Assembly: GCA_000583135.1 (NCBI GenBank)
Contig: JFBG01000077.1
Span: 1 to 37,338, forward strand
From: Thioalkalivibrio sp. HK1
Lineage (GTDB): Bacteria; Pseudomonadota; Gammaproteobacteria; HK1
Length of the DNA: 37,338 bases
Reading direction: 5' to 3'
Shown here: piece after piece, positions 28,469 to 36,772 of the stretch
Layout: each line of letters starts with the position of its first letter
Position numbering within the stretch: position 1 is the stretch's first letter
Program-made: the position numbers and the translations under genes
The notes under the pieces: generated by a model
The model's input: the letters and a program-made list of their open reading frames with translations, nothing else
What the model was told of the DNA's origin: nothing
Databases searched by the model: none

Positions 28469-29437
28469 ATGAACGTGATCAAACTCATCGCCGCCGGATT
28501 GGCCGCTCTTGGCTTGACGGGGGGCGCAGCCTTTGCCGAGTGGCCGGAAAAACCCATCACCTACATCGTTTCGTTCGGCGCCGGCGGCAACGCCGATATC
28601 GTGGCTCGCATGAACGCCGAAGCCTTAAGCAATGCGCTCGGCGTACCGGTCAATGTCATCAACAAGCCCGGGGGAGCGCATATCCCGGCGACCATGAGCG
28701 TATTGGAAGCCCCGGCGGACGGCTATACCCTCTTCAACTGGTCTCCGCCGAGTTTCATGATCGTCCCCTTGACCCGCAAAACGCCTTACGAACCGCTGAA
28801 AGACTTCATTCCGCTCTATGCAGGTATCTCGGCCTCCAATGCGCTCTATGTGCGATCGGATAGCCCCTACAAAACCTTCGAGGAATTCATCGAAGGAGCG
28901 AAAGAGAAAAAACTCGGCATGGGCGTCAACAATCTCGGTGCCCCGCCGAATCTATCCGCAGTTCAGCTGGCGAACGAATTCGGACTCGAGTTCAAGACCG
29001 TGGCTCTCAAGACCGTTCCTGCGACCTTGGCGGGACTGATCGGCGGTCAGGTGGATGTCGCCGTCGGGCAGGTGGCGTCGATTCATGCCTACGGCGATGA
29101 AATCCGCCCTTTGATCATCCTCGACAACCAGCGCAAGGACTATTTCGAAAAAGACCTGCCGGGCATTCGTACCGTCGGCGAAGCCTTCCCCGGAAAGAAC
29201 GCCGGCACTTGGGTGCACGGCGGTCTTGCGGTCAAGTCCGGCACCCCGCAAGCGATCGTCGACAAACTCCTTGCGGCATCCGAGTTCATGGGTACCCAAG
29301 AATTCATCTCGCAAATCCCCAAGGCGGTCAGCTATGACTGGACCCACGGTGTCGAACAAACCACCGCCTTGATCCAATCCGGCATCGATCTCTATTCACC
29401 GCTGCTCGACGGCTTGGGATTGCTTCATTCAAGGTGA
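28469..29437 (+). CDS. tctC: TctC-type substrate-binding protein
   Basis: This 322-residue periplasmic protein captures the ligand for a tripartite tricarboxylate transporter. A signal peptide ends at about residue 23 (GGAAFA before EWPEKP). The mature part begins with the family pattern WPEKPITYIVSFGAGGNADIVAR, followed by NKPGGAHIPA and the C-terminal helices. The start is fixed by AAGGAGG nine bases upstream; the frame is open back to 28307 but that stretch is not exported-protein-like. Ligands of this family are usually carboxylates or other anions, and the sequence does not name this one. It heads the transporter, 166 bases after gntR. Confidence 0.92.
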   Translation: MNVIKLIAAGLAALGLTGGAAFAEWPEKPITYIVSFGAGGNADIVARMNAEALSNALGVPVNVINKPGGAHIPATMSVLEAPADGYTLFNWSPPSFMIVPLTRKTPYEPLKDFIPLYAGISASNALYVRSDSPYKTFEEFIEGAKEKKLGMGVNNLGAPPNLSAVQLANEFGLEFKTVALKTVPATLAGLIGGQVDVAVGQVASIHAYGDEIRPLIILDNQRKDYFEKDLPGIRTVGEAFPGKNAGTWVHGGLAVKSGTPQAIVDKLLAASEFMGTQEFISQIPKAVSYDWTHGVEQTTALIQSGIDLYSPLLDGLGLLHSR

Positions 29438-29545
29438 TCCATCGGGCGAAGCGAGAGGACCTGCGCAGGCAAGTAGCGACGACGGCGGGCTTGCGCGGGC
29501 TCTTATCGATCGCCCGAAAAACACCTCGAATCGAGCACGAACATC

Positions 29546-30007
29546 ATGCTGAACCAACGGACGGCCAATCTGGTTTTCGTCGTTTTAATCATTTCGGCGT
29601 GCGGATATTTCGCTTACCTCGCGCAAGGGTTCACCACCTCGGGGCTGCTGGCGAGTTCGGGCCTACCGTCGAAATTCTTTCCGCAGCTGATGCTGGGGAT
29701 CACGGCTTTTTGCGCAGCGATCGTGGGCTATCGCTATCTCGTGCACGGCAACGCCGGGGGCGAGGAAGACGAGAGCGTCTTCGCCGACGGCAAAGAGGCA
29801 AGGCAAGGTCTTTCGATGCTCGTCGTCGCCGGTGCCTGCTATTCGATATGGCTCTTTTTCGGCTTCCTTGCGATGGCGGTGCTGCTCGGCCCTCTTAGCC
29901 TTCTTGCCATGGGTGTCAGAGCCCCTTCGACCCATTTCATCGTGCTCTTCCTGACGGCGTTTATCACCATGATTTTCGTTTTCGGTCTCGACGTCGATCT
30001 GGTGTGA
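29546..30007 (+). CDS. tctB: TctB-type small membrane subunit
   Basis: This 153-residue protein has four hydrophobic segments at about residues 8-27, 44-64, 86-120 (likely a long hydrophobic stretch with one or two passes) and 128-148, with an acidic loop (GEEDESVFADGKE) between the second and third. That layout, its length and its place between tctC and tctA identify it as the small subunit of the tripartite tricarboxylate transporter in the inner membrane. Sequence conservation in this family is low, so the call leans on context. No strong ribosome-binding site precedes the ATG. Confidence 0.85.
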   Translation: MLNQRTANLVFVVLIISACGYFAYLAQGFTTSGLLASSGLPSKFFPQLMLGITAFCAAIVGYRYLVHGNAGGEEDESVFADGKEARQGLSMLVVAGACYSIWLFFGFLAMAVLLGPLSLLAMGVRAPSTHFIVLFLTAFITMIFVFGLDVDLV

Positions 30008-30013
30008 AAGGCG

Positions 30014-31510
30014 ATGCTCGACATCGCCGCTCTTACCACCGCTTCGGGTCTTCTGATCGACCCCCTGACGATGGGTCTGCTGATTCTCGGCATCGTTGTC
30101 GGCCTTGTCATCGGCATCCTGCCCGGGCTCGGTCCACCCATCGCCATCGCCTTGGCCTTGCCGTTCACCTTCCACTTGGACGCCGTCCCGGCGATGGCCC
30201 TCCTGCTCGGGATTTACTCCGCTGCGATCTACGGCGGTTCGATTTCCGCCATCGCCGTCGGCATCCCCGGCACCGGGGCGGCGATCGCCACCGTCCTGGA
30301 CGGACACAATATGTACAAATCCGGGCGCGGCGGCGAGGCGTTGGGGTTTTCGCTTGCGGGGTCGATCATCGGCGGGTTGGTCAGCGCCCTTTTCTTGATG
30401 CTCGTCGCCCCGCTGCTGGCGGGATTTGCGGTCCAATTCGGCCCCCGCGAATATCTCGCCATCTCGGTTTTCGGGCTTGCCGTCGTCGTGCGGGTCGCCG
30501 GGAAAAGCCTGCCCAAGGGATTGCTGATGGGCGGGCTGGGAATATTCCTGACCACTTGGGGGCTCGACGAGCTCAACGGCACCGAGCGCTACACCTTCGG
30601 CAGCTATCACCTCTACGAGGGGCTGCCGCTGGTGCCCTTCCTCGTCGGGCTTTTCGCGATGTCCGAGGTGCTGATCGGAGCCGAGCGGGCGGCGAGAAAG
30701 GTCGATTTCTCGAACACGAGCCTGACCGTCAGGCTACCGGGACTGAAGACCTTGGGGCGTATGAAAGACGTCATTTTTCGATCGTCGATCATCGGCACCG
30801 TCATCGGCATCATCCCCGGCGAGGGGGCGGCGGTCGGGGCTTTTTTCGCCTACTCCGAGGCCAAGCGGCGATCGAAAACGCCCGAGAGATATGGCACGGG
30901 CATCCCCGAAGGGATCGTCGCTCCGGAGACCGCCAACAATGCGACCGTCGCCGGCGCGCTGGTGCCGACGCTGACCTTGGGCGTCCCCGGATCGCCCGCA
31001 GCGGCGGTCTTGCTAGGAGCGCTCCTGATCCAAGGGCTGACGCCGGGACCGAAACTCTTCTCGGAAGAGCCGGATCTCATGTACGCCATCTTCTTGGGGT
31101 TGTTCGCGATCAACATCGCGATGATGTTCATCGGCCTTGTCGCCATCCGCTTCGCCGCTCAGCTCATTCGGGTTCCGACATCCGTGATCGTGCCCACGGT
31201 GATGCTGTTGAGCTTCGTCGGCATCTATTCGGTATCGAACTCTTTTTTCAACGTAGGCGTTTTGCTAAGCGCCGGGATCTTGGGCTATGTCATTCGTAAA
31301 TTGGGCTATTCCATGGTGCCCCTGTCCATCGGTTTCGTCCTCGGCCCCATCTTGGAGAATTCGCTGCGCCAATCGCTGACCATCGCCGACGGTAGCGTGA
31401 CCGAGTTTTTCGACACCCCCATCGGCCTTGCGATCTATGCCGCCTTGGCGTTGACGATCCTTTGGGAGCCCATCGCATCGCGCCGAAGGCGTGCCACGGA
31501 GGAAACATGA
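30014..31510 (+). CDS. tctA: TctA-type large membrane subunit
   Basis: This 498-residue inner-membrane protein is the transport channel of the tripartite tricarboxylate transporter. It has about ten to twelve hydrophobic helices and the family's glycine/proline motifs: GILPGLGPPIAIALALPFTF, GIPGTGAAIATVLDGHNMYKSGRGGEALG, and IIPGEGAAVGAFFAYSEAKR with PETANNA. It starts six bases after tctB, and its stop overlaps the sulfatase start by four bases (ATGA). This tight linkage ties transport to the sulfatase and the rest of the pathway. Confidence 0.95.
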   Translation: MLDIAALTTASGLLIDPLTMGLLILGIVVGLVIGILPGLGPPIAIALALPFTFHLDAVPAMALLLGIYSAAIYGGSISAIAVGIPGTGAAIATVLDGHNMYKSGRGGEALGFSLAGSIIGGLVSALFLMLVAPLLAGFAVQFGPREYLAISVFGLAVVVRVAGKSLPKGLLMGGLGIFLTTWGLDELNGTERYTFGSYHLYEGLPLVPFLVGLFAMSEVLIGAERAARKVDFSNTSLTVRLPGLKTLGRMKDVIFRSSIIGTVIGIIPGEGAAVGAFFAYSEAKRRSKTPERYGTGIPEGIVAPETANNATVAGALVPTLTLGVPGSPAAAVLLGALLIQGLTPGPKLFSEEPDLMYAIFLGLFAINIAMMFIGLVAIRFAAQLIRVPTSVIVPTVMLLSFVGIYSVSNSFFNVGVLLSAGILGYVIRKLGYSMVPLSIGFVLGPILENSLRQSLTIADGSVTEFFDTPIGLAIYAALALTILWEPIASRRRRATEET

Positions 31511-32994
31511 GCGATCGACCGAATATCCTGATCGTCTACCCCGATCAGATGCGCTACGATGCGATGGGTTGCGCGGGCAATCCGGTCATCAAAACCGCGA
31601 ATATCGACCGGCTGTCGGCCGAGGGGGTTCATTTTTCCCAAGCCTACGTGTCCTACCCGATCTGCTGCCCGTTTAGGGCCTCGCTCTTGACCGGCAAGTA
31701 CGCGCAGGGGCACGGGATGATCCAAAACCACTTTCCGCTGCGAGGCGGGCAGGGATTTTTGGCGGAGTATCTGCGCGCTGCCGGCTACCGAACCGGCTAT
31801 ATCGGCAAATGGCATTTGGAGGGCGGACCGAAACCCGGCTTCGTACCCCTTCACCGGCGTTTCGGTTTCGAACACTTCCTGGGTTTCAATCGAGGTCATG
31901 ACTATCGCTCGTCGATCCACTACGACGATGCCGGTCAAGCCTACCACTGCGCCCGCTACGAGCCCGACTACCAAACGGACCATCTCCTCGATTTCATCGA
32001 CGATTGCACCGAAAGCGCCGAGCCCTTCTTCGGCTATATCAGCTACGGCCCGCCGCATTTCCCGATGGATATGCCGGATTACCTGCGGCGCATCTACGAC
32101 CCCGACGAAGTGCCCTTGCCACCGGGGACCGCAAACCCCGAATTGCAGGCGAGGGTGCAAAAACACCGCAACGAGGTGCTTTGCGCCGGCGATCCGCGCT
32201 CCGGCCACAAGAGCCATGCGGCCCACGAAACCAAGAAAAGAGGCGAGGTCGAAAGCGAAGCCGAGATCCGCGAGTTCATCGCCGAGTACTACGGCATGAT
32301 CCACGACATCGATTGGAACCTGGGCCGCATCCTCAACCGGCTCGATGCGCGAGGGATCGCCCTAAACACCATGGTGATCTTCCTTTCCGATCACGGCGAT
32401 ATGTGCGGACAGCACGGAAGTTTCTGCGGCATCAAGAACCAAGCCTATCGAGCGGCCATGCATGTCCCCTTGATCGTTCGCTATCCGAAGCGCTTCGAGC
32501 CCAAGCGCTCGGCGGCGATGATCGATGTCGGCGTCGACATGATGGCAACGCTGCTCGACCTTCTCGACATCGAGATGCCCAACGGGCGCGATAGCCTGAG
32601 CTATCTGCCGGTGCTCGACGGGATAACGGACGATCACCGGGATGCGATTTGGTATCAGGTCTTCACGCAAAAAGGCGGCAACCCCGGCGAATACGCCCCC
32701 TTTGCCGAACGCGGCATCCGCACGAAGGACTGGCTCTATATGCGCCGCAAGGATCACCGCGCATTGCTCTTCGACGAGAACGCCGACCCCGACGAGCAGC
32801 ACAACCTCGTCGACGATCCGGCCTTTGCCGCCTTGATGAACGATTTCGATGCGCAGCTGGAAGCGCATATCGAGGCCAGCGGCGACGATTGGGAGATGGC
32901 CGCCGATTTCCCGCCGCCCGATTGGATCACCCATGCCGATGCCAAGGAGCGTCTGGAAAAGGTGATCCTCCCCAACGCCATCCCCGTTCCCTAA
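31507..32994 (+). CDS. Cytoplasmic type I sulfatase
   Basis: This 495-residue enzyme belongs to the alkaline phosphatase/sulfatase superfamily. The nucleophile site is C53-C-P-F-R57-ASLLTG, matching C-x-P-S-R-x3-LTG except for Phe in place of Ser. Cys53 should be converted to formylglycine by a maturase that is not in this window. Metal ligands are visible at Asp13-Gln14 (YPDQ) and in LSDHGDM; HPL-type and GKWHLEG elements are also present. There is no signal peptide, so it should act in the cytoplasm on an imported sulfate ester. Phosphonate or phosphate monoester hydrolases share this fold, so a non-sulfate ester is possible. GGAGG precedes the ATG, which overlaps the tctA stop. Confidence 0.9.
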   Translation: MSDRPNILIVYPDQMRYDAMGCAGNPVIKTANIDRLSAEGVHFSQAYVSYPICCPFRASLLTGKYAQGHGMIQNHFPLRGGQGFLAEYLRAAGYRTGYIGKWHLEGGPKPGFVPLHRRFGFEHFLGFNRGHDYRSSIHYDDAGQAYHCARYEPDYQTDHLLDFIDDCTESAEPFFGYISYGPPHFPMDMPDYLRRIYDPDEVPLPPGTANPELQARVQKHRNEVLCAGDPRSGHKSHAAHETKKRGEVESEAEIREFIAEYYGMIHDIDWNLGRILNRLDARGIALNTMVIFLSDHGDMCGQHGSFCGIKNQAYRAAMHVPLIVRYPKRFEPKRSAAMIDVGVDMMATLLDLLDIEMPNGRDSLSYLPVLDGITDDHRDAIWYQVFTQKGGNPGEYAPFAERGIRTKDWLYMRRKDHRALLFDENADPDEQHNLVDDPAFAALMNDFDAQLEAHIEASGDDWEMAADFPPPDWITHADAKERLEKVILPNAIPVP

Positions 32995-33008
32995 AGGCGA
33001 GCCATCCG

Positions 33009-33980
33009 ATGCTCCTGACCGGCGAGCGCACCTTCGATCCCGCACCCTTCGACGCCATCAGCTACGACCTTTGTGCAAGGCGATCCGATGTGGTGATCTT
33101 GAGCGCCGATCTGAGCAAGTATTGTCAGGTCGTGCGGGTCAAGAACGAGTTGCCCGAACAGCATCTCGATGTGGGCATGGCGGAGCAGAACCTGCTCTCG
33201 GTGGCCGCCGGGGTGGCCAAAGGGGGCTATATCCCGATCGCCACCTGCTTTGCCTGCTACATCACCCGCCGCGCTTACGATCAGATGATGATTTGCATGG
33301 GCACGGGGTCGGGTCCGGGCACGAATCGCACGCATGGACCGACGAATATCGCGGTGGGCTTCACCCCCGGCATCGCCAACCCCGCGCGGATCCACCATCA
33401 GGCCGCCGAAGATCTCGGCATGGTGCGCGCCATCCCCAATGCCGCGGTGATCGACCCGATGGACTCCACGGATTTTCGCGCGGCGCTCGATGCGGCGGTG
33501 GAACGCCCGGGGCTGACCTATATCCGAGGCCACCGGGGGAATACGCCTCGGCTGCTCGATCCGGCGCAATTCACCTTCGAGCTGGGCAAGACCTATCGAC
33601 TGCGCGAGGGCTCCGGTATCGGCATCATCGCCACCGGGCATGCCTCGCAATGGGCCCTCGAGGCATCGGATCTCCTGCAAGATCGCGGCGTGGATCACTC
33701 GCTGTTGCATGTGCCGACGATCAAACCGGTGAACGAGATCGAGATCGCCGATTTCTCCTTCGCCCATCATCGGGTGGTAACGATCGAAAACCACCAGATC
33801 GTCACCGGGCTCGGCTCCCTAGTGGCCGAGATCGTCTCCGATGTAGGCGGCGGACCTCGCATCACTCGTATGGGCCTGCCCAATCGATGGGCGCCGGGGG
33901 GCACCCTGCCCTATATCCGGGCGCAGCTCGGCCTCGACGCCCAAACGCTGGCGATGCGGATCGAAGGGCTCGCCCGATGA
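33009..33980 (+). CDS. Transketolase C-terminal subunit, set 2
   Basis: This 323-residue protein is the pyrimidine-binding and C-terminal half of a second split transketolase. It has the catalytic Glu59 in VGMAEQNLLSVAAGVA, followed by HHQAAEDLGMVRAIPNAAVIDP and IENHQIVTGLGSLVAEI. The segment ICMGTGSGPGTNRTHGPTNIAVGFTPG is longer and more glycine-rich than in set 1. It starts 14 bases after the sulfatase and its stop overlaps the start of its N-terminal partner by four bases. The gene order here is C half then N half, opposite to set 1. The substrate is unknown. Confidence 0.9.
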   Translation: MLLTGERTFDPAPFDAISYDLCARRSDVVILSADLSKYCQVVRVKNELPEQHLDVGMAEQNLLSVAAGVAKGGYIPIATCFACYITRRAYDQMMICMGTGSGPGTNRTHGPTNIAVGFTPGIANPARIHHQAAEDLGMVRAIPNAAVIDPMDSTDFRAALDAAVERPGLTYIRGHRGNTPRLLDPAQFTFELGKTYRLREGSGIGIIATGHASQWALEASDLLQDRGVDHSLLHVPTIKPVNEIEIADFSFAHHRVVTIENHQIVTGLGSLVAEIVSDVGGGPRITRMGLPNRWAPGGTLPYIRAQLGLDAQTLAMRIEGLAR

Positions 33981-34837
33981 ATCGCAAGCGGTCACGCAGC
34001 GGCGTTTCGATCCTCGAACTCGAGATCGTGGCCGCCAAGATCCGTCGCAATGTGCTCGAAATCTGCCGCGGGCAAGGCGGCTATGCAGCGCAGGGCGTGG
34101 CTCTGGCCGATATTGCGGCGACGCTTTACTTCGATGAAATGCGCCCCGACGGCAAGGGCTGGTTCTTCGATCGTTTCATCCTATCCAACGGTCATGATGC
34201 GATCATGACGTACGGTGCATTGGCCGAAAGCGGTCATTACGAGATGGAAGACCTGAAGACCATCAACGCCGATGGCTCTTGGGTAGACCAAAGCCCGATC
34301 GAGGGACAGCCGGGTTTCGAGATCACCGCAGGATCGCTGGGACAGGGCCCGAGCCAAGCGGCGGGGCTGGCTTGGGCGCTGCGCAGGCAAGGCTCGAACG
34401 CTCGGGTGCATTGCCTTTTCTCCGACGGCGAATTGCAAGAGGGCAATGTTTGGGAAGGGGCGATGTTCGCCGGACATCAACGACTATCCAACCTGTGCTA
34501 CATCGTCGACAACAACGATATGCAGGCCTCGGGGCATACCCGCAAGATCATGTCGGTCGAGCCGGTGGATGAGAAATTCGAGGCCTTCGGTTTCAAAACG
34601 CGCCGGATCCAAGGCACGAGTGTGGCCGATCTGCTCGATGCCTTCGAGGATGCCAGAGCAACCACCGACAAGCCCTTTGCGATGATTTGCGATACGAAGC
34701 CTTGGGACGGCATCGATTGCCTGCAAAAAGCCCAGCCCTTGGCCCACTTCACCGCCAAGGATGCGGTGAAGTGGGATGAAGGGATCGCCGAGATCGATGC
34801 CGAAATCGAGCGATTGGAGGCCGAACGAACGCAATGA
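33977..34837 (+). CDS. Transketolase N-terminal subunit, set 2
   Basis: This 286-residue half binds thiamine diphosphate, but the usual GDG reads S149-D150-G151 (FSDGELQEGNVWEGA), closed by Asn179-Asn180. The first active-site histidine is replaced in RGQGGYAAQG (residues 31-40), and the third lies in a changed SPIEGQPGFE segment. The second (His73, SNGHDA) is kept. The shared GQG-Y-QG feature makes it a paralogue of the set 1 subunit rather than of ordinary transketolase. It overlaps both neighbours by four bases. The Gly-to-Ser change in the cofactor motif is conservative, so activity is expected but not certain. Confidence 0.88.
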   Translation: MNRKRSRSGVSILELEIVAAKIRRNVLEICRGQGGYAAQGVALADIAATLYFDEMRPDGKGWFFDRFILSNGHDAIMTYGALAESGHYEMEDLKTINADGSWVDQSPIEGQPGFEITAGSLGQGPSQAAGLAWALRRQGSNARVHCLFSDGELQEGNVWEGAMFAGHQRLSNLCYIVDNNDMQASGHTRKIMSVEPVDEKFEAFGFKTRRIQGTSVADLLDAFEDARATTDKPFAMICDTKPWDGIDCLQKAQPLAHFTAKDAVKWDEGIAEIDAEIERLEAERTQ

Positions 34838-35613
34838 GTAGCGCACCGCTTTCGAACAAGGTTGCGGTCATCACCGGAGCCAGCCGGGGCATCGGCAAAT
34901 CCATCGCCTTGGCATTCGCCGAGGCGGGGGCGGATCTGGCGGTCTGCGCCCGATCCACCGACGGCCTCGATGCTTTGGAGGAATCGTTGAAAACCTTCGG
35001 CCGACGCTGCTTCACCCGGCGAGCGGATCTATCCGATCCGAATCAGACGAAGACCTTTTGCGATGATCTGTTGAGGGAATTCGGCCGCATCGATATTTTG
35101 GTCAACAACGCCGGTGCCTATTACGAGCGGGGGGCTTTCGCCGACAGCGACCCCGACCTTTGGTGGAAAACGCTCGAGGTGAACGTGCGCGGCCCCTACC
35201 TGATGACACGCTTGCTGCTTTCGAATATCAACGAAGGAGGCAAGATCATCAACCTCACCTCCGGCAAGGGCTTCGTCGCCGGAACGAACAGCAGTGCCTA
35301 CCATGTCTCCAAGGCCGCCTTGAATATGCTGACCCAGAGCCTTGCGAACGAGACTTGGGAGAGAGGCATCGATGTCAACAGCCTCGTTCCCGGCCCGACG
35401 GCAACGATGACCTTCGACAACCCTCCTTCGGGATGCGAGCGCACCCCGGAGGAAATTCTGGCCGCATCGTCTTCGGCTCTACCGAAGGGCTTGCCTCCGT
35501 GGGAGCGCATCAAGCATCCCGACGAGGTGGCGGCCCTTGCCTTGTATCTGGCAACGCGCCCGCCCGGCGGACCGACCGGGCAGGTCTATTCCTTGGCCCG
35601 ACGCCCGATGTGA
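34834..35613 (+). CDS. Short-chain dehydrogenase/reductase
   Basis: This 259-residue oxidoreductase has the classical SDR elements: the cofactor motif T14-GASRGIG21, N91-N-A-G94, catalytic Ser143 (LTSGKG), Tyr156 and Lys160 in YHVSK. Residue CARS at the end of the second strand suggests NADP(H) rather than NAD(H), which is a weak indicator. It is the last gene of the right arm, overlapping the transketolase subunit by four bases, with GGAGG upstream. It presumably oxidises or reduces a hydroxyl or keto group on the imported compound or a product of it. Confidence 0.92.
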   Translation: MSSAPLSNKVAVITGASRGIGKSIALAFAEAGADLAVCARSTDGLDALEESLKTFGRRCFTRRADLSDPNQTKTFCDDLLREFGRIDILVNNAGAYYERGAFADSDPDLWWKTLEVNVRGPYLMTRLLLSNINEGGKIINLTSGKGFVAGTNSSAYHVSKAALNMLTQSLANETWERGIDVNSLVPGPTATMTFDNPPSGCERTPEEILAASSSALPKGLPPWERIKHPDEVAALALYLATRPPGGPTGQVYSLARRPM

Positions 35614-36081
35614 CAACACCCGATACGATCGCCTTGTAGCGCACCTGAGTTATCGAGACCTGCGGGTCAATCGGCGATCGGGGGAGGGGTTCGAATAACC
35701 CCTGCGACGAAAAGGGATGCAAAACCCGATCCGTTGCCCTTCTCCTTACCGGCATTCCTCTCCTTCCCACCCCCGCCTCCTTTTGCCGCTGCCATCGGAT
35801 GCGGGCGATCGGCTCAGCTCCTCGTAGTGATTTCCTGCCTATCCATCTTTTTCGCAAGCGATCTCATCCATCCGTCTTGTCCACTCGGTCGGATCACCCC
35901 TCGCTCTTTCATCGCCTCGCTTTCAAGGCGACAAATCGAACCCTTCTCGATGGACATGAACAAATTCGCCCTTGAGTGGTCTAAGGGTATGAGGGAGTCG
36001 ATCTCGGATATCGGGGATTTCTCGGCGAGAGATCCGCCTTGATCGATATCCGGCGGCGACATCGAGAGAAAGGGGAATCCG
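35614..36081. other. Intergenic region after the catabolic cluster
   Basis: No gene is supported in these 468 bases. A hairpin AGGGGTT/AACCCCT lies at 35685-35703. The pieces GTAGCGCAC (35636-35644) and a 16-base TCGGCGATCGGGGGAG (35671-35686) recur in nearly the same form and order after the Calx-beta gene (10615-10623 and 10629-10644, one mismatch). A 30-codon frame at 35950 has no family features. Confidence 0.45.
35685..35703 (+). terminator. Hairpin after the SDR gene
   Basis: The arms AGGGGTT and AACCCCT form a 7-bp stem with the loop CGAAT, about 70 bases after the last gene of the right arm. No T-run follows, so it is a weak terminator candidate. Confidence 0.35.
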
Positions 36082-36519
36082 ATGAAGGATGCAAGGCAAG
36101 CAATCAAGGAGATCTACTCCAACCCTTCGGTCATCGAAGACCTCATCCAAGATCTCGTCGGGCGGGGGCTGGAGGCGAATTGGTGCAAAGCCCTCGATTA
36201 CAAAGGCATGGTGCGCATACCCGATAGCTGGGTACCCGATCGGTGGCGGTGCACCGATGTGATGTGGGGTATTCCCTTAAAAGAGGATGCCCGTACCGAG
36301 AACGGGCCGAGTCATATTATTTTGATGGTGCGCTTTCAGTTCAAGGACGCCCCCGATATGGGGCAACGCATCCATCGACATACCGATCTTTTACGGAGAG
36401 AAATCGCCCGCCGCAACGCTTTCGGCTATCCCGACAACCTTCCCTTGCTCATCCCGGTGGTCATCTACACCGGCGACGAGGAATGGACGGCCCCGAAGGA
36501 CGAGTTCAATCGGCTTTGA
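36082..36519 (+). pseudogene. Truncated Rpn/YhgA-like PD-(D/E)xK protein
   Basis: The 145 residues match the first half of the Rpn/YhgA-like family (often labelled putative transposase, now known as recombination-promoting nucleases): RCTDVMWGI supplies the catalytic Asp59, and PLLIPVVIYTGDEEW matches the PVLPIVLYNG--W landmark. Two faults are visible. The expected acidic residue of the E-F-Q element is Arg84 (MVRFQFK), and the protein stops shortly after the GDEEW motif, about half the usual length, with no continuation in other frames. AAGGGG lies six bases before the ATG, so a short product may still be made, but nuclease activity is unlikely. Confidence 0.65.
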
Positions 36520-36696
36520 GGGAACCCATCGGATATCGTCCGATGGAAGATGGAAAAAAACCGAAGAATGTTCGCGATCGACGATCGCCGCCGGATGATT
36601 CAAAGGCACCGGGCGCATTCGCCCACGCGCGATCGAGACGCCATCGGGGGCGCGAAAAGCGGACATCGAGGCATGGACTGTCTTGGCAAATCCGCC

Positions 36697-36718
36697 GCCG
36701 ATCGTAAGGCGGATCGGC
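36697..36718 (-). terminator. Weak hairpin downstream of fhs
   Basis: The arms GCCGATC and GATCGGC form a 7-bp stem with an 8-base loop, about 55 bases beyond the fhs stop on the - strand. It is a weak terminator candidate with no T-run. The rest of 36520-36772 shows no gene. Confidence 0.3.
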
Positions 36719-36772
36719 AGCGGCGCCTCTTTGCGAATGCCCGCGGCATCGTCCTTTTCAAGCGGGGCTCTT

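Noticed and set aside
35685..35703. tRNA T-arm-like GGTTCGAAT
   Set aside because: The loop would be nine bases, not seven, and no acceptor stem, anticodon arm or CCA end can be drawn around it.
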